From: Dipteronia dyeriana
Lineage: Eukaryota; Streptophyta; Magnoliopsida; Sapindales; Sapindaceae
Length of the DNA stretch: 64,000 nucleotides
Assembly: GCA_032871835.1 (NCBI GenBank)
Contig: CM065297.1
Span: 68,125,253-68,189,252, forward strand
Reading direction: 5' to 3'
The notes beneath the pieces are model-generated. The model had not been told where the DNA came from, did no database searches, and worked only from the letters and a program-made list of their open reading frames with translations. Positions 10,781-20,915 of the stretch are shown here, in pieces. Each line of letters starts with the position of its first letter. Positions within the stretch are counted from its first letter, which is position 1. The position numbers were made by a program, and so were the translations under genes.

Positions 10781-11397
10781 GCTCTATAGCAAATATGTCA
10801 TATCTCTCATCCCCATGTTCTCTAGATGCTCATTAAAACTCTTTTGTGGAAGAGCCTTTGTAAAGGGATCCGCTAGATTTTCTGCTAACGCGATCTTGGT
10901 ACTCGTCACGTCTCCCCTATACATAATTTCCCTTAGAATGTGATACTTTCATTCAATGTGTTTCCCTCTCTTATAACTTCTTGGTTGTCTCGAATTAGCC
11001 ACTGCTCCACTATTATCACAATAGATAGTGATCTGCTTATTCGTATCAGGAACCACTTCCAAGTCAATCAAGAATTGATGGAGCCAGACAGCCTCTTTTA
11101 CAGCCTAGCATGCGGCAACATACTCAGCTTCCATGGTAGAATCGAGAATACAATATTGCTTGATACTCCTCCTTATGAATGCCCCTCCTCTGATAGTAAA
11201 CACAGATCCTGATTTCGATCTCCTAGAGTCAGAATCTGAATGAAAATCAGAATCAGTATACCCAACATGAATTAAATCCCCTCCAAACTATACAAGCATA
11301 TAATCTCTCGTTCTCCTTAGATACTTGAAAATATGCTTGAATGCCATCCAGTGATCAGGATCATGCTTCGATTGAAACCTGCTAACTATGCCAGCGA
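10781..11397 (-). pseudogene. Ty1/copia RNase H, C-terminal part (A2)
   Basis: Read on the minus strand from 11397: VAGIVSRFQSKHDPDHW, FKHIFKYLRRTRDYMLV, a stop, HVGYTDSDFHSDSDSRR, then QYCILDSTMEAEYVAAC with the catalytic Glu, and YHILREIMYRGDV, ENLADPFTKALPQ with the terminal copia block. This is standard copia RNase H, which degrades RNA in the RNA-DNA hybrid. At least two stops interrupt it. RT upstream is missing. The coding end lies a few dozen bases from the PPT, as expected. Confidence 0.9.
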
Positions 11398-11534
11398 CCT
11401 AGGTAGCGGTAATGTCCAGCCGTGCCATGCTGCACAGACCGCGGTCTTAACACTTGCCTAGGCCACTGCATGCACAGCGGTCGTGACGAAACCTTGTTTC
11501 CCAAGTCTAAAATGATGTCATTTTGTGTAGGGCT

Positions 11535-11579
<45 letters not shown>

Positions 11580-13021
11580 TCTCTTCTTCTTCCTTGCTTC
11601 TCTAGAATTAAAAGAACCCATTCTTAGAGTGAGAGAACCTCCATTAGAGAGAGAAATCTTCAAGCTTTTTTTTTACTCTCCAAACCCAAAACCCATCATC
11701 CTTCATGCATTATTGATCATCTTTAGACATGGGTCTTCATCATTCATGACTTGCTAAGTAAGAATAAAAGTTTATCTTTGATTATTGTTCTTAAACTCCA
11801 TGATTTCGTTTTTGTTGCATAGGATTTATAGAAATCATTTTTGAATGCATATTATTGTATAATGATGACATGATTGGGTTTGTATTTTGATAGCTTAATT
11901 GATTAGGTCATTTTTCCTAAAAGCAAGGTCATAAACATTCTTGTGTAATTTATTGTTGACTAGGTTGATAGATTGTTCATTAATCAACTTGCTAAGCTTT
12001 TGAATGTTTATGTGATGTTTGTGTGACAATTAGTTTGATAGAAAATCTTTACACAACTAATTGAGTTTGTTGTTGACAGACATTGGTCTAAGACTTGCAT
12101 TTATTGTGTGGCTAAATGTTTTTTCTCAATCACATGAATATATGCTAAGTATATGTTGAATACATTGTAAGCATATTTGTTGATTCATTGTGATTGTTTG
12201 TGATAGTTAGGATTGTTGTTATTGATAACATCTAGCTAAGTCTTTTTAATTTGTATTTAGACATTATTGATTAGATCATATTGATTTCATTTTGATGATT
12301 GCATTTAATGACCATGCCATGCTTAATGACAACATATGTTGAAATGTCTTTGTTTGATAACTAGGATATAATGTTGTATAACTATATCTAGTTAAGTCTT
12401 CATGAACATTCATTTAGACATTGATATCTAGGAATTGTACTTACTGACATTCTTAAATTCCAAGATAAGCATTTAGTGTTTTGCCTAGCATTATTTGCAT
12501 ATTTGAATATTTCATCATATTCACATAGGTTGTTGTACTCTTCATAGAGTCAAAGTCTTATGGCTTCTAGGTGAAGTTGCACAAGCAAGTCTAGTATTGC
12601 AACCAAGGGTAGGTTGGCAAGCAATTGGCCGGGTATCCGAAGGGTAGAGTAGGAAGTGCTCATTCCAAGAGTAGTGGATCAAAGGATATCACTAGGGATT
12701 GAACCAAGAGTGGTGAGTGGCGGTGTCCATAGCCTAAGGTTGTCGAGAGTGAGAGTCTGAGTATCACTTGAGGGTGTAACCTTTTATTCATATAGTGGAT
12801 TTCTGTGACCGAGTGTGGCGCACTTAACAACCTGTGGTTTTTCCCATTTGGAGGGTTTCCACGTATATCTCAAGTGTCTTTACTATTTCCGCACTTATTA
12901 CACTTGTGATATTATTTTAACTAGTTAGGGGTATTTTCGTCTAATTGACCATTAACAAAAATTGGGTAAAATTTGATTAAAATCTATTCACCCCTCCCCC
13001 CCTCTAGATTAATATTAAACA
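11398..13021 (+). repeat. LTR-like block of another (probably Sirevirus-like) family, no coding partner
   Basis: It has LTR marks: a U3-like start with ACCGCGGT-type motifs (11436-11475), a TATA-rich tract (11535), a long AT-rich leader, a stem-loop beside CCACGTA (12836-12863), and an end reading ATTCACCCCTCCCCCCCTCTAG..AAACA at 12988-13021. The same late block (ATTCACCCCCTC..CTAGGTTAG) stands near the end of the SIRE LTRs (about 49637). No PBS or PPT adjoins and no five-base duplication is visible, so it may be a solo LTR with damaged flanks or a truncated LTR. Exact ends are uncertain. Confidence 0.62.
11535..11580. repeat. Compound (AT)n(GT)n microsatellite
   Basis: About ten TA units run straight into about twelve GT units. 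It lies where a TATA box of this LTR-like block would be expected. Confidence 0.95.
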
Positions 13022-13118
13022 TACCATAATATTTGTTTCACACCCTCTTTAATCCGAGCAAGCATTACAGAATGAACAACTTCATGCCACTTTTGATAAG
13101 AGGGTTGCACAAACATAA
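13022..13118 (-). other. Short unassigned piece with an open minus-strand reading
   Basis: Between two retrotransposon LTR blocks lie about 97 bases that read without a stop on the minus strand (QPSYQKWHEVVHSVML, ARIKEGVKQILWYV). I do not recognise it. It may be a leftover of a coding sequence interrupted by both neighbours, or chance. Confidence 0.3.
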
Positions 13119-13944
13119 CAATATCATCGTGAAGAATAATAGTAATCGCCAAGTGCTCATAAGCCGCCTATTGTTCTGCTAGTTACCATATTTACCGATA
13201 AGACCACATTTTGAACTTGGATCTTTTGACTTTTCTAGAATTCATAATTCAATAGAAATCTTTGAAAACTTGACATTAAGATTTGATATCCAATACCTCA
13301 AAATATCCATATGATGATATTGTACTCATATTTAATAAATTTATCCATGATGTTTATATCTATAAATGAAGTCCTATATCGATTAGCAAACGAATACCAC
13401 CAAACCATCAAGGATAGACTATGCTTTACAATCGTTCTCATTGATAGCTCAAAAGATAACACTTGTAACCGTAAGTCCATCATATATCTCAGGATTGAGA
13501 TAGACTCTCTGACTGTCTTCAGGTGAACACATTTATCCATTGACGGTTATGGATAAAGTATTTCACTGTGATCCTATTCATTACACCTAGTGCACTAGAT
13601 TCTTCTACCCAATGATACCACACTTTGATGATTTTAGATTTATCATAACACATTTCATCCATCTCAAATGCTAGCAAGAGAATCAAAAACTTTAACAAGA
13701 TAAAGGCGCCCAACCTTTATCTTAAGTTGTCAATATTGTTCAAGACTAACTAAAGAATCGTGTCTACCTCGTACATATCTAGATGTACGAACAATTATTC
13801 TTTTCTTATAGTCTTTTGACCTTATGATTATTTTCTTTTGACAGTAATAATAATTAAACTATAAATGCTATAAGATTTGTTAATCTAGAAATCATTTTAT
13901 TAATATGAACATATTGTTAAATACATTATTACACTCTTGCTATT
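13119..13944 (-). repeat. Partial Copia-A LTR, 5' portion
   Basis: In reverse it matches the first third or so of the Copia-A LTR, corresponding to A2 10769 down to about 9930: the tracts around CTAGATGTACGAACAATTATTC, GGTGCACTAGATTC and ACCATATTTACCGATAAGACC are shared. The first roughly 20 LTR bases are missing at the right end, where CTTGCTAT joins a second LTR piece. Confidence 0.82.
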
Positions 13945-14337
13945 GAGCTATCTAAATTTAAGCTCCAAAAAACATAACCTTATCACAATCAACAAATGAT
14001 TCACTTAGGTTTGATCTATTAATTTTAAACCATTCAGCTAAAGATATAAATTTTAAATTTTAAATAAAGAAAAAATAAGTTAATGTTCCCCATTCATCAT
14101 AGACATCCTTATTGGAGATAGTGTATCCTCATGAAAAATACTATTAATCGTCAAGAGCTTATAAACCGCCTATAGCTCTCCTAGTTACCATATTTGCTCA
14201 CATTACAACATTTTGAACTTGAAACCATATTTCAATAGGTACTATTGAGAACTTAACGTTAAGATCTATTATCCAATATCGTAAAATATCCACATGATGA
14301 TATTCTACACCCAATTAATAAATGGAGTCACGATACC
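13945..14337 (-). repeat. Second partial Copia-A LTR, internal portion
   Basis: It begins CTATCTAAATTTAAGCTCC and matches A2 9750-10160, i.e. an interior LTR segment overlapping the one to its left. It ends at ACGATACC where the Tat-3 LTR begins (14338). Two overlapping pieces of one LTR in direct orientation imply two copies joined by recombination or end-joining; the joint has GCTAT at the point of exchange. Confidence 0.78.
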
Positions 14338-14792
14338 TGTTGATAGTGATTTTTAAATCAATCCACCATCACACAATTAGAACAAAGTGACAGTTAAGCA
14401 CAAACAAAATAGAATGAGAAAATAAACAAGACTCAAAATTTTACGTGGTAAAACCCCAAAGCGGGGAAACGTCCACAGTTTCCAATTGCAGCAACAAAGA
14501 TCCATCAAATTAAAAGCAAAAGATTACACCCTCTATCACTCTTGCTCTCTCACTAAAATTGCGTTCACCCATTTTTGGGTCTATTTATACATGCACAAAA
14601 CCCTAATTCTTTATGTACAAGTAAGGAAAGTTTACGTAATTCAATGAAATTCTAACTTATCAGAGTCGTGTTATCCTTTTTTCTTGTTTCACATTGATCG
14701 TGTTCTGGTCATATTGAATCCCTTGTTTAATCCACAACTTTATTTTTATAAGGAAGCTTATTTCCTTATAATAGTGGGCTTCTAGAAACCTT
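14338..14792 (-). repeat. Tat-3 3' LTR, first half (split by SIRE-1)
   Basis: In reverse the LTR ends CTATCAACA (14338), like the Tat-2 LTR end CATCAACA. It has TATAAATAGACCC in common with the Tat-2 LTR (TATA here at 14582-14589) and a stem-loop plus CCACGTAAA (14439-14476). SIRE-1 interrupts it after ACCTT (14788-14792); the LTR resumes at 49698 and ends at 50026 next to a PPT-like tract. Together the halves make about 784 bp. Confidence 0.8.
14582..14589 (-). promoter_or_regulatory. TATA box of the Tat-3 LTR
   Basis: Reverse strand TATAAATA within TATAAATAGACCC, identical over 13 bases to the Tat-2 LTR (33009-33021). Confidence 0.65.
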
Positions 14793-15567
14793 TGTTAGGT
14801 TTTAGTTTGTGTTGGCATGAATTCCATATCAAAATGATGTTTACTTGTAATCACTTAGTTATTTAGGTTCATGACGATTCAAGCTTCAATGAAGAAGAAA
14901 CAACAAGTCAAATCAAGTTCTAAGTCTTCAAAGAGAAAGGGTGCAATTTGGTTCTACAAAGTTATACTAAGACCTTATCTTTCTCTTAAAAGGCTAAGGC
15001 ACACACACACACATATCATACATTTGTGTCCCTGCATCGTTGTGTACCTCTATAGGCACACACATACAATTCATTCATATGTGTCCCTGCATCATTGTGC
15101 ACCATGTATGACACATTCACACACTTTAAGATGAATGCTCATGCATTGGTTTGGAAATAACATGTTTTGGAATATGCATGGTTTGAAACTATCTCTATGT
15201 AGTTTGCATTCTAGTGTGAATTTTGTTTGTTTGTGTATATGTTTGTATAACATGGATATTGAACTTGGATTTAGTCTTAAATCATTCTTGATTGAGTTCC
15301 AATCATTTTGGTTACTCATACTATTGATTTCAAGTTCTAAGTCAAAAGATACTACACTTTCAACTCATGTTTCATACATTGTCTCCGTCTTCATATATCG
15401 AGTTGAATTATTATTTTCTGGGTTAAGTATCTTACATGTCCATGTCCGTGTGAGAGTTACAGTTCGTAATCCGCAAACAGATTCAAATTCCGAGTTTAAA
15501 GGCCGGAGAACGGTCAAAGAACACGAAGGAAGGTCGAAGGAGAAAGAAGCAAGCAAACACTTCTTTC

Positions 15568-15638
15568 CGCGAGATGGCTTGTGGCCATCTCGGGGCAGAA
15601 GGCTTGCGGCCCCGAGATGCCCACGTGCCATCTCGGGC
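15568..15638 (+). promoter_or_regulatory. Palindrome cluster with G-box upstream of the SIRE TATA box
   Basis: Two inverted repeats sit side by side: GAGATGGC-TTGTG-GCCATCTC and CCCGAGATG-CCCACGTGC-CATCTCGGG, the second enclosing CACGTG. The pair ends about 65 bases before TATAAA. It is kept in the SIRE-1 3' LTR (47878-47950) and SIRE-2 (61315-61387, reverse). Conserved palindromic promoter motifs are known for Sireviruses. It may bind bZIP/bHLH-type factors; that is inference. Confidence 0.6.
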
Positions 15639-15704
15639 AGTAAGCTTGCTTGGCTTCTCTTTGCCCCTCTTGGTCATTTCACTTGTCCGAGTTTCCTACT
15701 CCTT

Positions 15705-15710
15705 TATAAA
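15705..15710 (+). promoter_or_regulatory. TATA box of the SIRE-1 5' LTR
   Basis: TATAAA in CTCCTTTATAAACTC, kept in the 3' LTR (48016-48021) and in SIRE-2 near 61255-61260 (reverse). Confidence 0.6.
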
Positions 15711-16640
15711 CTCTTTCCCTCTCACATTTCATTCTAAGAAGAAATTCAAATCAAGTGTGCAGAAATTTTCTCTCTAAATTTTCTCACATTCCAAACACCA
15801 TAACTTATTCATTTGAACTCCGATTTGAGTAATTCGAAGTTTAGAGTGTTTATCTATTCATCCTTCATCTTTTCTTTGAAGGTTTGAGTTAATTTTGCTG
15901 CTGTGTTTGGTGTCTAATCATACAAAAACGGGACTGCACCTAAATCAACTAAGGTATTGATTTTCTCTCTAAGTTTTCTTTTAAAACTTGATCAATTGCC
16001 TTGGGCTTTCATATATTTGTATATTGTGAGTTTTTTGATTTGTGTTTTGAACACTTTCAAAGCTAGGTTGAGTTTCAATTGAAATCATTCATGTTGAGTT
16101 AGGTTTTGATTTTGCCTATGTTATCACATGTTTGGGATTGTATTGTGCTAGCTTTGATTCTAGGACTATTTGATGATCTTTGATTGATTGATTTTGAGAA
16201 AAATAGTTCCTCACATGTATTAGGCTCTCTTCGACGAAATTCTCACATAATACATGTGTTTATGTTTTTTTGAGCTATTCATGTGATTTGTTGAATCTAT
16301 GATTAGGAATATGCTCTAGAACTTATGCTTAGATCTATTTGACTTTGTCATATGATTTTAGCATGTTTTAGGTTTTTGTGATTTAAACTTGATCTTGTGA
16401 TTTATTGATCATATCTTGTGATTCAAGTCGATATATGCATGAATCTAGTTTGTGATTAATGTTGAACATATCTTACATAATCTAGATTGATTACACATGC
16501 ATGATTAACTAGACTATATGTGATTTGAGCATTCATGCTCATGTCTAGTATTTAGCATAGGATGTGTTGATCATAGCATTCTATGTTGCGTGCTTGTTTG
16601 CGTTTTGCATTCAAGATCACCTAGATGCCTTGTGAAAAGG

Positions 16641-16938
16641 AAGTCTTGACAATAGGTGTGAGACCTATGGTGTTGAGCGAGAAGTCTTGGCAAGAGGTGT
16701 GAAGCCTCAGATTGTCGAGCAAGGAAGTCTTGGCTAGAGGTGTGAAGCCTTGGATAGTCGAGCAAGAAGTCTTGCCTAGAGTTGGGAGAACTCAGATAGG
16801 TGAGCAAGGAAGTCTTTACTAGAGTTGGGAAGACTTGGATAGTTTAGCAAGAAGTCTTGCCTTAGGTTGTGAAGATCCGGATAAGGTTAGCAAGGAAGTC
16901 TTGATAAGAGGTGTGAAGCCTCAGATTGTTGAGCATAG
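16641..16938 (+). repeat. Seven-unit tandem array of 41-44 bp in the SIRE-1 5' LTR
   Basis: Units begin AAGTCTTG at 16641, 16682, 16725, 16767, 16810, 16852 and 16896. Typical content is AAGTCTTGGCTAGAGG then TGTGAAGCC and a linker ending GAGCAAG. Units differ from one another more than the same unit differs between the two SIRE-1 LTRs, so the array predates insertion. Copies: 48942-49235 and, reversed, about 60015-60320. Confidence 0.88.
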
Positions 16939-17051
16939 GGTGGCAACTTCTAGAGTAGGATATGAGGGTAGTTTCTAGGTGAAGAGGTCACTTAAGAGAT
17001 TGTACTTGTCTTATCTACTAGTGGATTTTGTTTGACGGTGGCTGCTAGCCC

Positions 17052-17085
17052 GTGGATGTTTCCTCTTCGGAGGTTTGCCACCTTA
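17052..17085 (+). promoter_or_regulatory. Stem-loop beside CCACG-like motif in the SIRE-1 5' LTR
   Basis: GTGGATGTTT-CCTC-TTCG-GAGG-TTTGCCACC: a four-pair stem with a TTCG loop between GTGG and CCAC, which can also pair. The 3' LTR (49352-49385) has the same with CCACG. The equivalent in the Tat LTRs has different stem sequence. Probable location is the transcribed leader. Confidence 0.5.
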
Positions 17086-17389
17086 TATCTTGTGTCAACT
17101 TTTCTCTATCCCTATCTCTCTAATATTTGTATTGTGGATAGAACTCTCTATGTATTTTGACTTCCTTTCTATAGAATATATTGTGTATGTGTTACAATTA
17201 CTTGTTTGTATCACACTTTACTTGTGTTTATATATTGATTAATTGTCTTTAATTAATATATATATATTGTGATACAAGCAATCTAGAGGGACAAACTTTT
17301 GTTTGTTTCTAAGGGAGTCAAAAACGGTGTCTAACCTATTCGCCCCCCTCTAGGTTAGCCTTGAGCATTTAACCGTGATTGTATTTTTA

Positions 17390-17408
17390 GTTTGTATCGT
17401 AGCAGGAC
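17390..17408 (+). other. Damaged primer binding site of SIRE-1
   Basis: TTTGTATCGTAGCAGGAC follows the LTR directly; the copia initiator-Met site normally reads TGGTATCAGAGC. Position and 9 of 12 bases fit. Confidence 0.65.
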
Positions 17409-17473
17409 ACTAGATTGCACTTAGTGTGAGTCCGGGGTGATACTTTAACAATTTTTGCAAGCCGTTTGAAGTC

Positions 17474-19324
17474 ATGGGTTTACAAGATAATGTAATGGCG
17501 GAAGGAGCCTCAAATACTAGGCCACCATTACTTCGTGGCACTAACTATGGGTATTGGAAGTTGAGGATGAAAGCCTACATCCGCTCTATTGGTGAAAGGG
17601 CTTAGATGGTAGTTGAAGAAGGTTATAATCCACCTACCAAGGTTTTATAGGATGGAACCATGATACTCAAGCCAAGAAGTAAATGGACAACAAATGAGTT
17701 TGAGGTTGCTAAATGGCACCATCGTGCTATGAATGCCATCTTTGAAGGAGTTGATGGGCATCAATTCTACTACATTCAAAATCTTGAATCTGTAAAAGAA
17801 GCTTGGGATACTCTCCAAGTTACTAATGAAGGAACCTTGGCGGTGAAGAAATCGAGACTTCAAATGTTGGCATCACAATTTGAAGGTTTAAGTATGAGTG
17901 AGGAAGAAAAGTTTGAAGACTTCCAATTCCGGCTTCTTAACATAGCTAATCAATGTCAAGCACTTGGAGTACCTATCTCAAAAGAGTGTTTAAATTAGAA
18001 AATCCTTAGATCTCTTCCTAAGAGATTTAAATCAAAGGTGACGGCTGTTGAGGAAAGCAAGGATGTGGATAGTATGAATATCAATGAGTTGCTTAGGTCT
18101 CTCCAAACTTATGAGATGTGCTTGAAGCCAAAGATCAAGAGTAAGGGAATTGCTCTCAATGCTATTGAGGAGGAGAGTGATGATGAAAATGAAGAAATGG
18201 CACTCTTGGTTAGAAGGTTCAAGAAGTTTCTAAAGAAGAACGCCAAGCCTAAAGGCAAGTCTTCTAAGGAAAAAGGAGTCAAGAGAACATCATCTCCAAG
18301 GATTGTGAAGAATAGTCAAGCCATGAACAAGAAAGAGGTTCAATGCTATAATTGTCAAGGTTTTGCTCACTTTGCTAATGAGTGCACCAAGAAGACATCT
18401 AAGAAAGACAAGAAAGGAAAAGTGTTGGCGGCTACTTTGAGTGATGATAATTCTAGTGACAATGAGAGCTCTAGTAGTGATTCTTCAAGTGATGAAGAGT
18501 TGGTTAGCAACTTTGTAGCTCTAACGGCTTCTCAATCTCCACTAGATGTTGGTAGTACAATATCTTTGAACAAGAACTTTGATGCAAATCATGATTGAAG
18601 CTCTAGTTCCATTCCTACTAATCTTGAGTTGTTGAAAAAGATAGAAAAGCTTGAAGAAGATAGAGACAATGTTCAAAGAGAAGTAGTTGAAAAGGATGAT
18701 TTGATCAAGAAGCAACTAGATGAGTTTGTGGTTGTTACTCATAGACTTCTTGGTGAAAAAGGTGAGAAGAATAGAGAACAAGAATTGATGGAAGAAATAG
18801 ACACGGCGAAAGAGACTATCAAGGACTTAGTGAATGATTCGGTTAGTGTGTCTAGTGTTAGGAATCTTGTTAACTCTCATAGTGGTGAAGACGACTTGGT
18901 AGTTGAAGAGGAGCTCTTGGAAGCACCACTTCCTATACACTTAGATGAAGTCATGATTGATAAGAAACCACACAAGAAAAGAATATCAAAAGCCAATAAG
19001 AAGTTGGCAAACAAGGTATTTTTGCAAACTCCTAGTGAAGCTAGTTCAACTCCTAAAGGTGCAATCTCATCTTTTATTCCAATTTTCCATTATTGTAACA
19101 TAATAGGTCACGTTAAGCCTAGGTGTTATAAATATATTGATAAATGCAAATTAGGAAATGAATCTAGGGATAAGGACATTAAACTTCAACTTGAACATGC
19201 TAAGGCCTTGCAAGTTGAGAAACATGATAATTTTGCTAAGCATGAGAAAAAGTTGTGGAGTAGAAAGAATTATAATATTGTTCAACTTGACAAAACTTGT
19301 GTTGAAAATGTTAAGGAAGAGTGT
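17474..19324 (+). pseudogene. Sirevirus-type gag, main part, four in-frame stops (SIRE-1)
   Basis: One frame runs from ATG 17474 to the Athila-1 insertion. Blocks in order: PPLLRGTNYGYWKLRMKAYI and WTTNEFEVAKWHHRAM (copia UBN2-type gag), VKEAWDTLQ, FEDFQFRLLNIANQC, LRSLPKRFKSKVTAVEES, a Cys-His knuckle CYNCQGFAHFANEC (18343-18384), an acidic serine-rich stretch, a coiled-coil-like segment (18629-18800), and a second Cys-His box HYCNIIGHVKPRCY (19090-19131). Stops at 17603, 17648, 17996 and 18596; TAG for CAG/TGG explains several. Gag forms the particle and binds RNA. The frame continues after Athila-1 at 31917. Confidence 0.9.
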
Positions 19325-20689
19325 TGATCGGTCTTTATTTGTATATGTTTTTAATCCCCTTTCCGCCTATCAATTGCTTGTTTCTTAAGCATTTTTAGGT
19401 ATTTAATTTGTGTGATTGAGCATGTTTTAGGACATTAGACTTTAATGTTGTGTTTGGAAGATTTGAAGCAAAAAGTGCAATTTTGTCCATTACCGCTGTG
19501 AAGGTTGCTGCCTAAGCAGTGCCTTCACCACTGTCTAAAGAGCGGAGAATCACAGTCGTATCATGTTCAACAACTATGGTCTGTACCAATGTCAAGGTAG
19601 TGCCTCCAGGGCGGTCTACACCGTGAAACTTCACCGAGAGCACATCGCTTGATCCACCGCGGTCTGGGCAAGCTGTCTGTGCCGCAGCTTATGGAGTGGT
19701 CATGCGAATCCTTGGTGTATGGGGAATTCAGAACCCTATTTTAAATAAAGAGAATCTATATAAATAGATTTTTTTCGATTGTTGAAAGGGAGCCTTCCAC
19801 CACCACACCATCACCATACATCACATAACAATTCTTTCATCCATCGTTATGCATTCGAAGATTCGAAGACGAAGAAGAATTCATCATTGAAGATTTTAAG
19901 AATCCGTTTGAGGCCTCAATGGGTTTTATCTTTTCTTTCTCTTTTCCTTCTATTTTCATAATGTATAACTAACTCCATAACTAGGGAATCAATGTGAACC
20001 TTTTGTGAATGCTCATGTTTGGATTAATAATATTATGTCATCAACTCAATTCTTGATTTGTTCATTATTCTTAATTGCTTGACTCTCATTAGTTTTAATA
20101 TTTATTCACGCCATAGACCAAGGGTGGATAATTATTTGGCATTATTTTTGGGTTAGAGTATAGACCAAACCTAACCTTGATTAATGCTCTTTTGAATGAG
20201 TGAATTTTATCTTTAGCATAGACCAAGCAAAGTATAGAATTTAGTTCTTATTTCTTACGCTTAACGGGTTTCCGATCATTGTTCACACCATAGACCAAGG
20301 GTGAATAATGGTTGACTCATCCCGCGATCATACGGTAATAGTCATATTAAAGATAAAGAATGAACCATTAAATTGATTGAATCTTTTTACAAATTAATCC
20401 ATGCATTGAGTGTTTATAATTAGGGATCATTGATGACCTAGCGCTTTCTCACCCTTGATCACAACCAAATCTTTTTAATTGCTTTCGTTAGTTTAATTTA
20501 ATTTAGTTTTAGCTTTAAAACAATCATCATCAATCTTTTGGTTACTTTCAGTTTAACTTTAATTAGAATTAGATTTAACCGAATAAATCACTTTTCCTCA
20601 TTGGAACGATCCTTACTTGCCACTGTGCTTATCTTCACGATTCGTGCACTTGCGAGTATTGTTTTTATAACACGATTTACATTCAATCA
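19325..20689 (+). repeat. Athila-1 5' LTR, 1365 bp
   Basis: It matches 30514-31911 throughout. The 3' copy is about 33 bases longer, mainly from two small insertions near 31343 and 31526. A TATA box TATAAATA lies at 19759-19766. U3 has several ACCGC(G/T)GT-like motifs (19490-19670) that are more intact in the 3' copy. The R/U5 part repeats CATAGACCAAG several times (20113-20300). Confidence 0.94.
19759..19766 (+). promoter_or_regulatory. TATA box of the Athila-1 5' LTR
   Basis: TATAAATA in AATCTATATAAATAG, conserved in the 3' LTR (about 30948-30955). Confidence 0.65.
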
Positions 20690-20695
20690 AGTTTT

Positions 20696-20713
20696 TGGCA
20701 CCGCTGCCAAGGA
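20696..20713 (+). other. Primer binding site of Athila-1
   Basis: TGGCACCGCTGCCAAGG starts six bases after the LTR. Athila elements typically use a site of the form TGGCGCCGTTGCCGGGG, complementary to tRNA-Asp; the spacing and most bases agree. Confidence 0.75.
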
Positions 20714-20915
20714 ACTAGTTGAATTTATTGGTTAATTTTAGTTTCAGTTTTAGTTAATAGATTTAATTAATTAGGTAGTTGAATCATCAATTTTAGGTTT
20801 TTTATTTTTATTTTATTTTATTTTATTTTCGTAGTTTACTGTTTGTATGCCTTTTTGTTTCAGGTGTCAACGGTGAATACAAGGTAGACGATCACTGCAA
20901 GGAGAAGTACTACCA

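Larger units (their letters stand above)
8329..11397 (-). mobile_element. Copia-A copy A2, 5'-truncated, minus strand
   Basis: It contains a full 3' LTR (8329-10769 in reverse), a purine-rich PPT and the C-terminal RNase H. The LTR end abuts the Tat-1 accessory gene at 8328, so A2 inserted into Tat-1; the adjacent five bases are CTATA (8324-8328). The other end is lost at about 11397, where a different LTR-like block begins. LTR pieces at 13119-14337 in the same orientation may be remains of its 5' LTR or of another copy. Confidence 0.87.
14793..17389 (+). repeat. SIRE-1 5' LTR, 2597 bp
   Basis: It matches 47108-49692 over its whole length with scattered substitutions and small indels, and SIRE-2 (59563-62172) in reverse. 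Internal marks: CA-rich tract near 15001, palindrome cluster with CACGTG at 15568-15638, TATA box at 15705, seven-unit tandem array at 16641-16938, stem-loop at 17052-17082, and the CCCCCTCTAG block near 17346 close to the end. No coding sequence is supported; open frames inside are not shared between copies beyond the palindrome region. Confidence 0.93.

Noticed and set aside
11382..11757. Open frames through the (AT)n(GT)n tract
   Set aside because: The translation is Tyr-Ile/Cys-Val/His-Thr repeat from the microsatellite.
15135..15777. 200-codon frame and overlapping frames in the SIRE 5' LTR
   Set aside because: They cover the promoter and palindrome region; the matching frames in the other two SIRE LTRs are cut at different places.
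16641..16938. Regular repeats resembling a CRISPR array
   Set aside because: Units are contiguous and similar along their whole length with no unique spacers, lie within an LTR, and the sequence is plant DNA.
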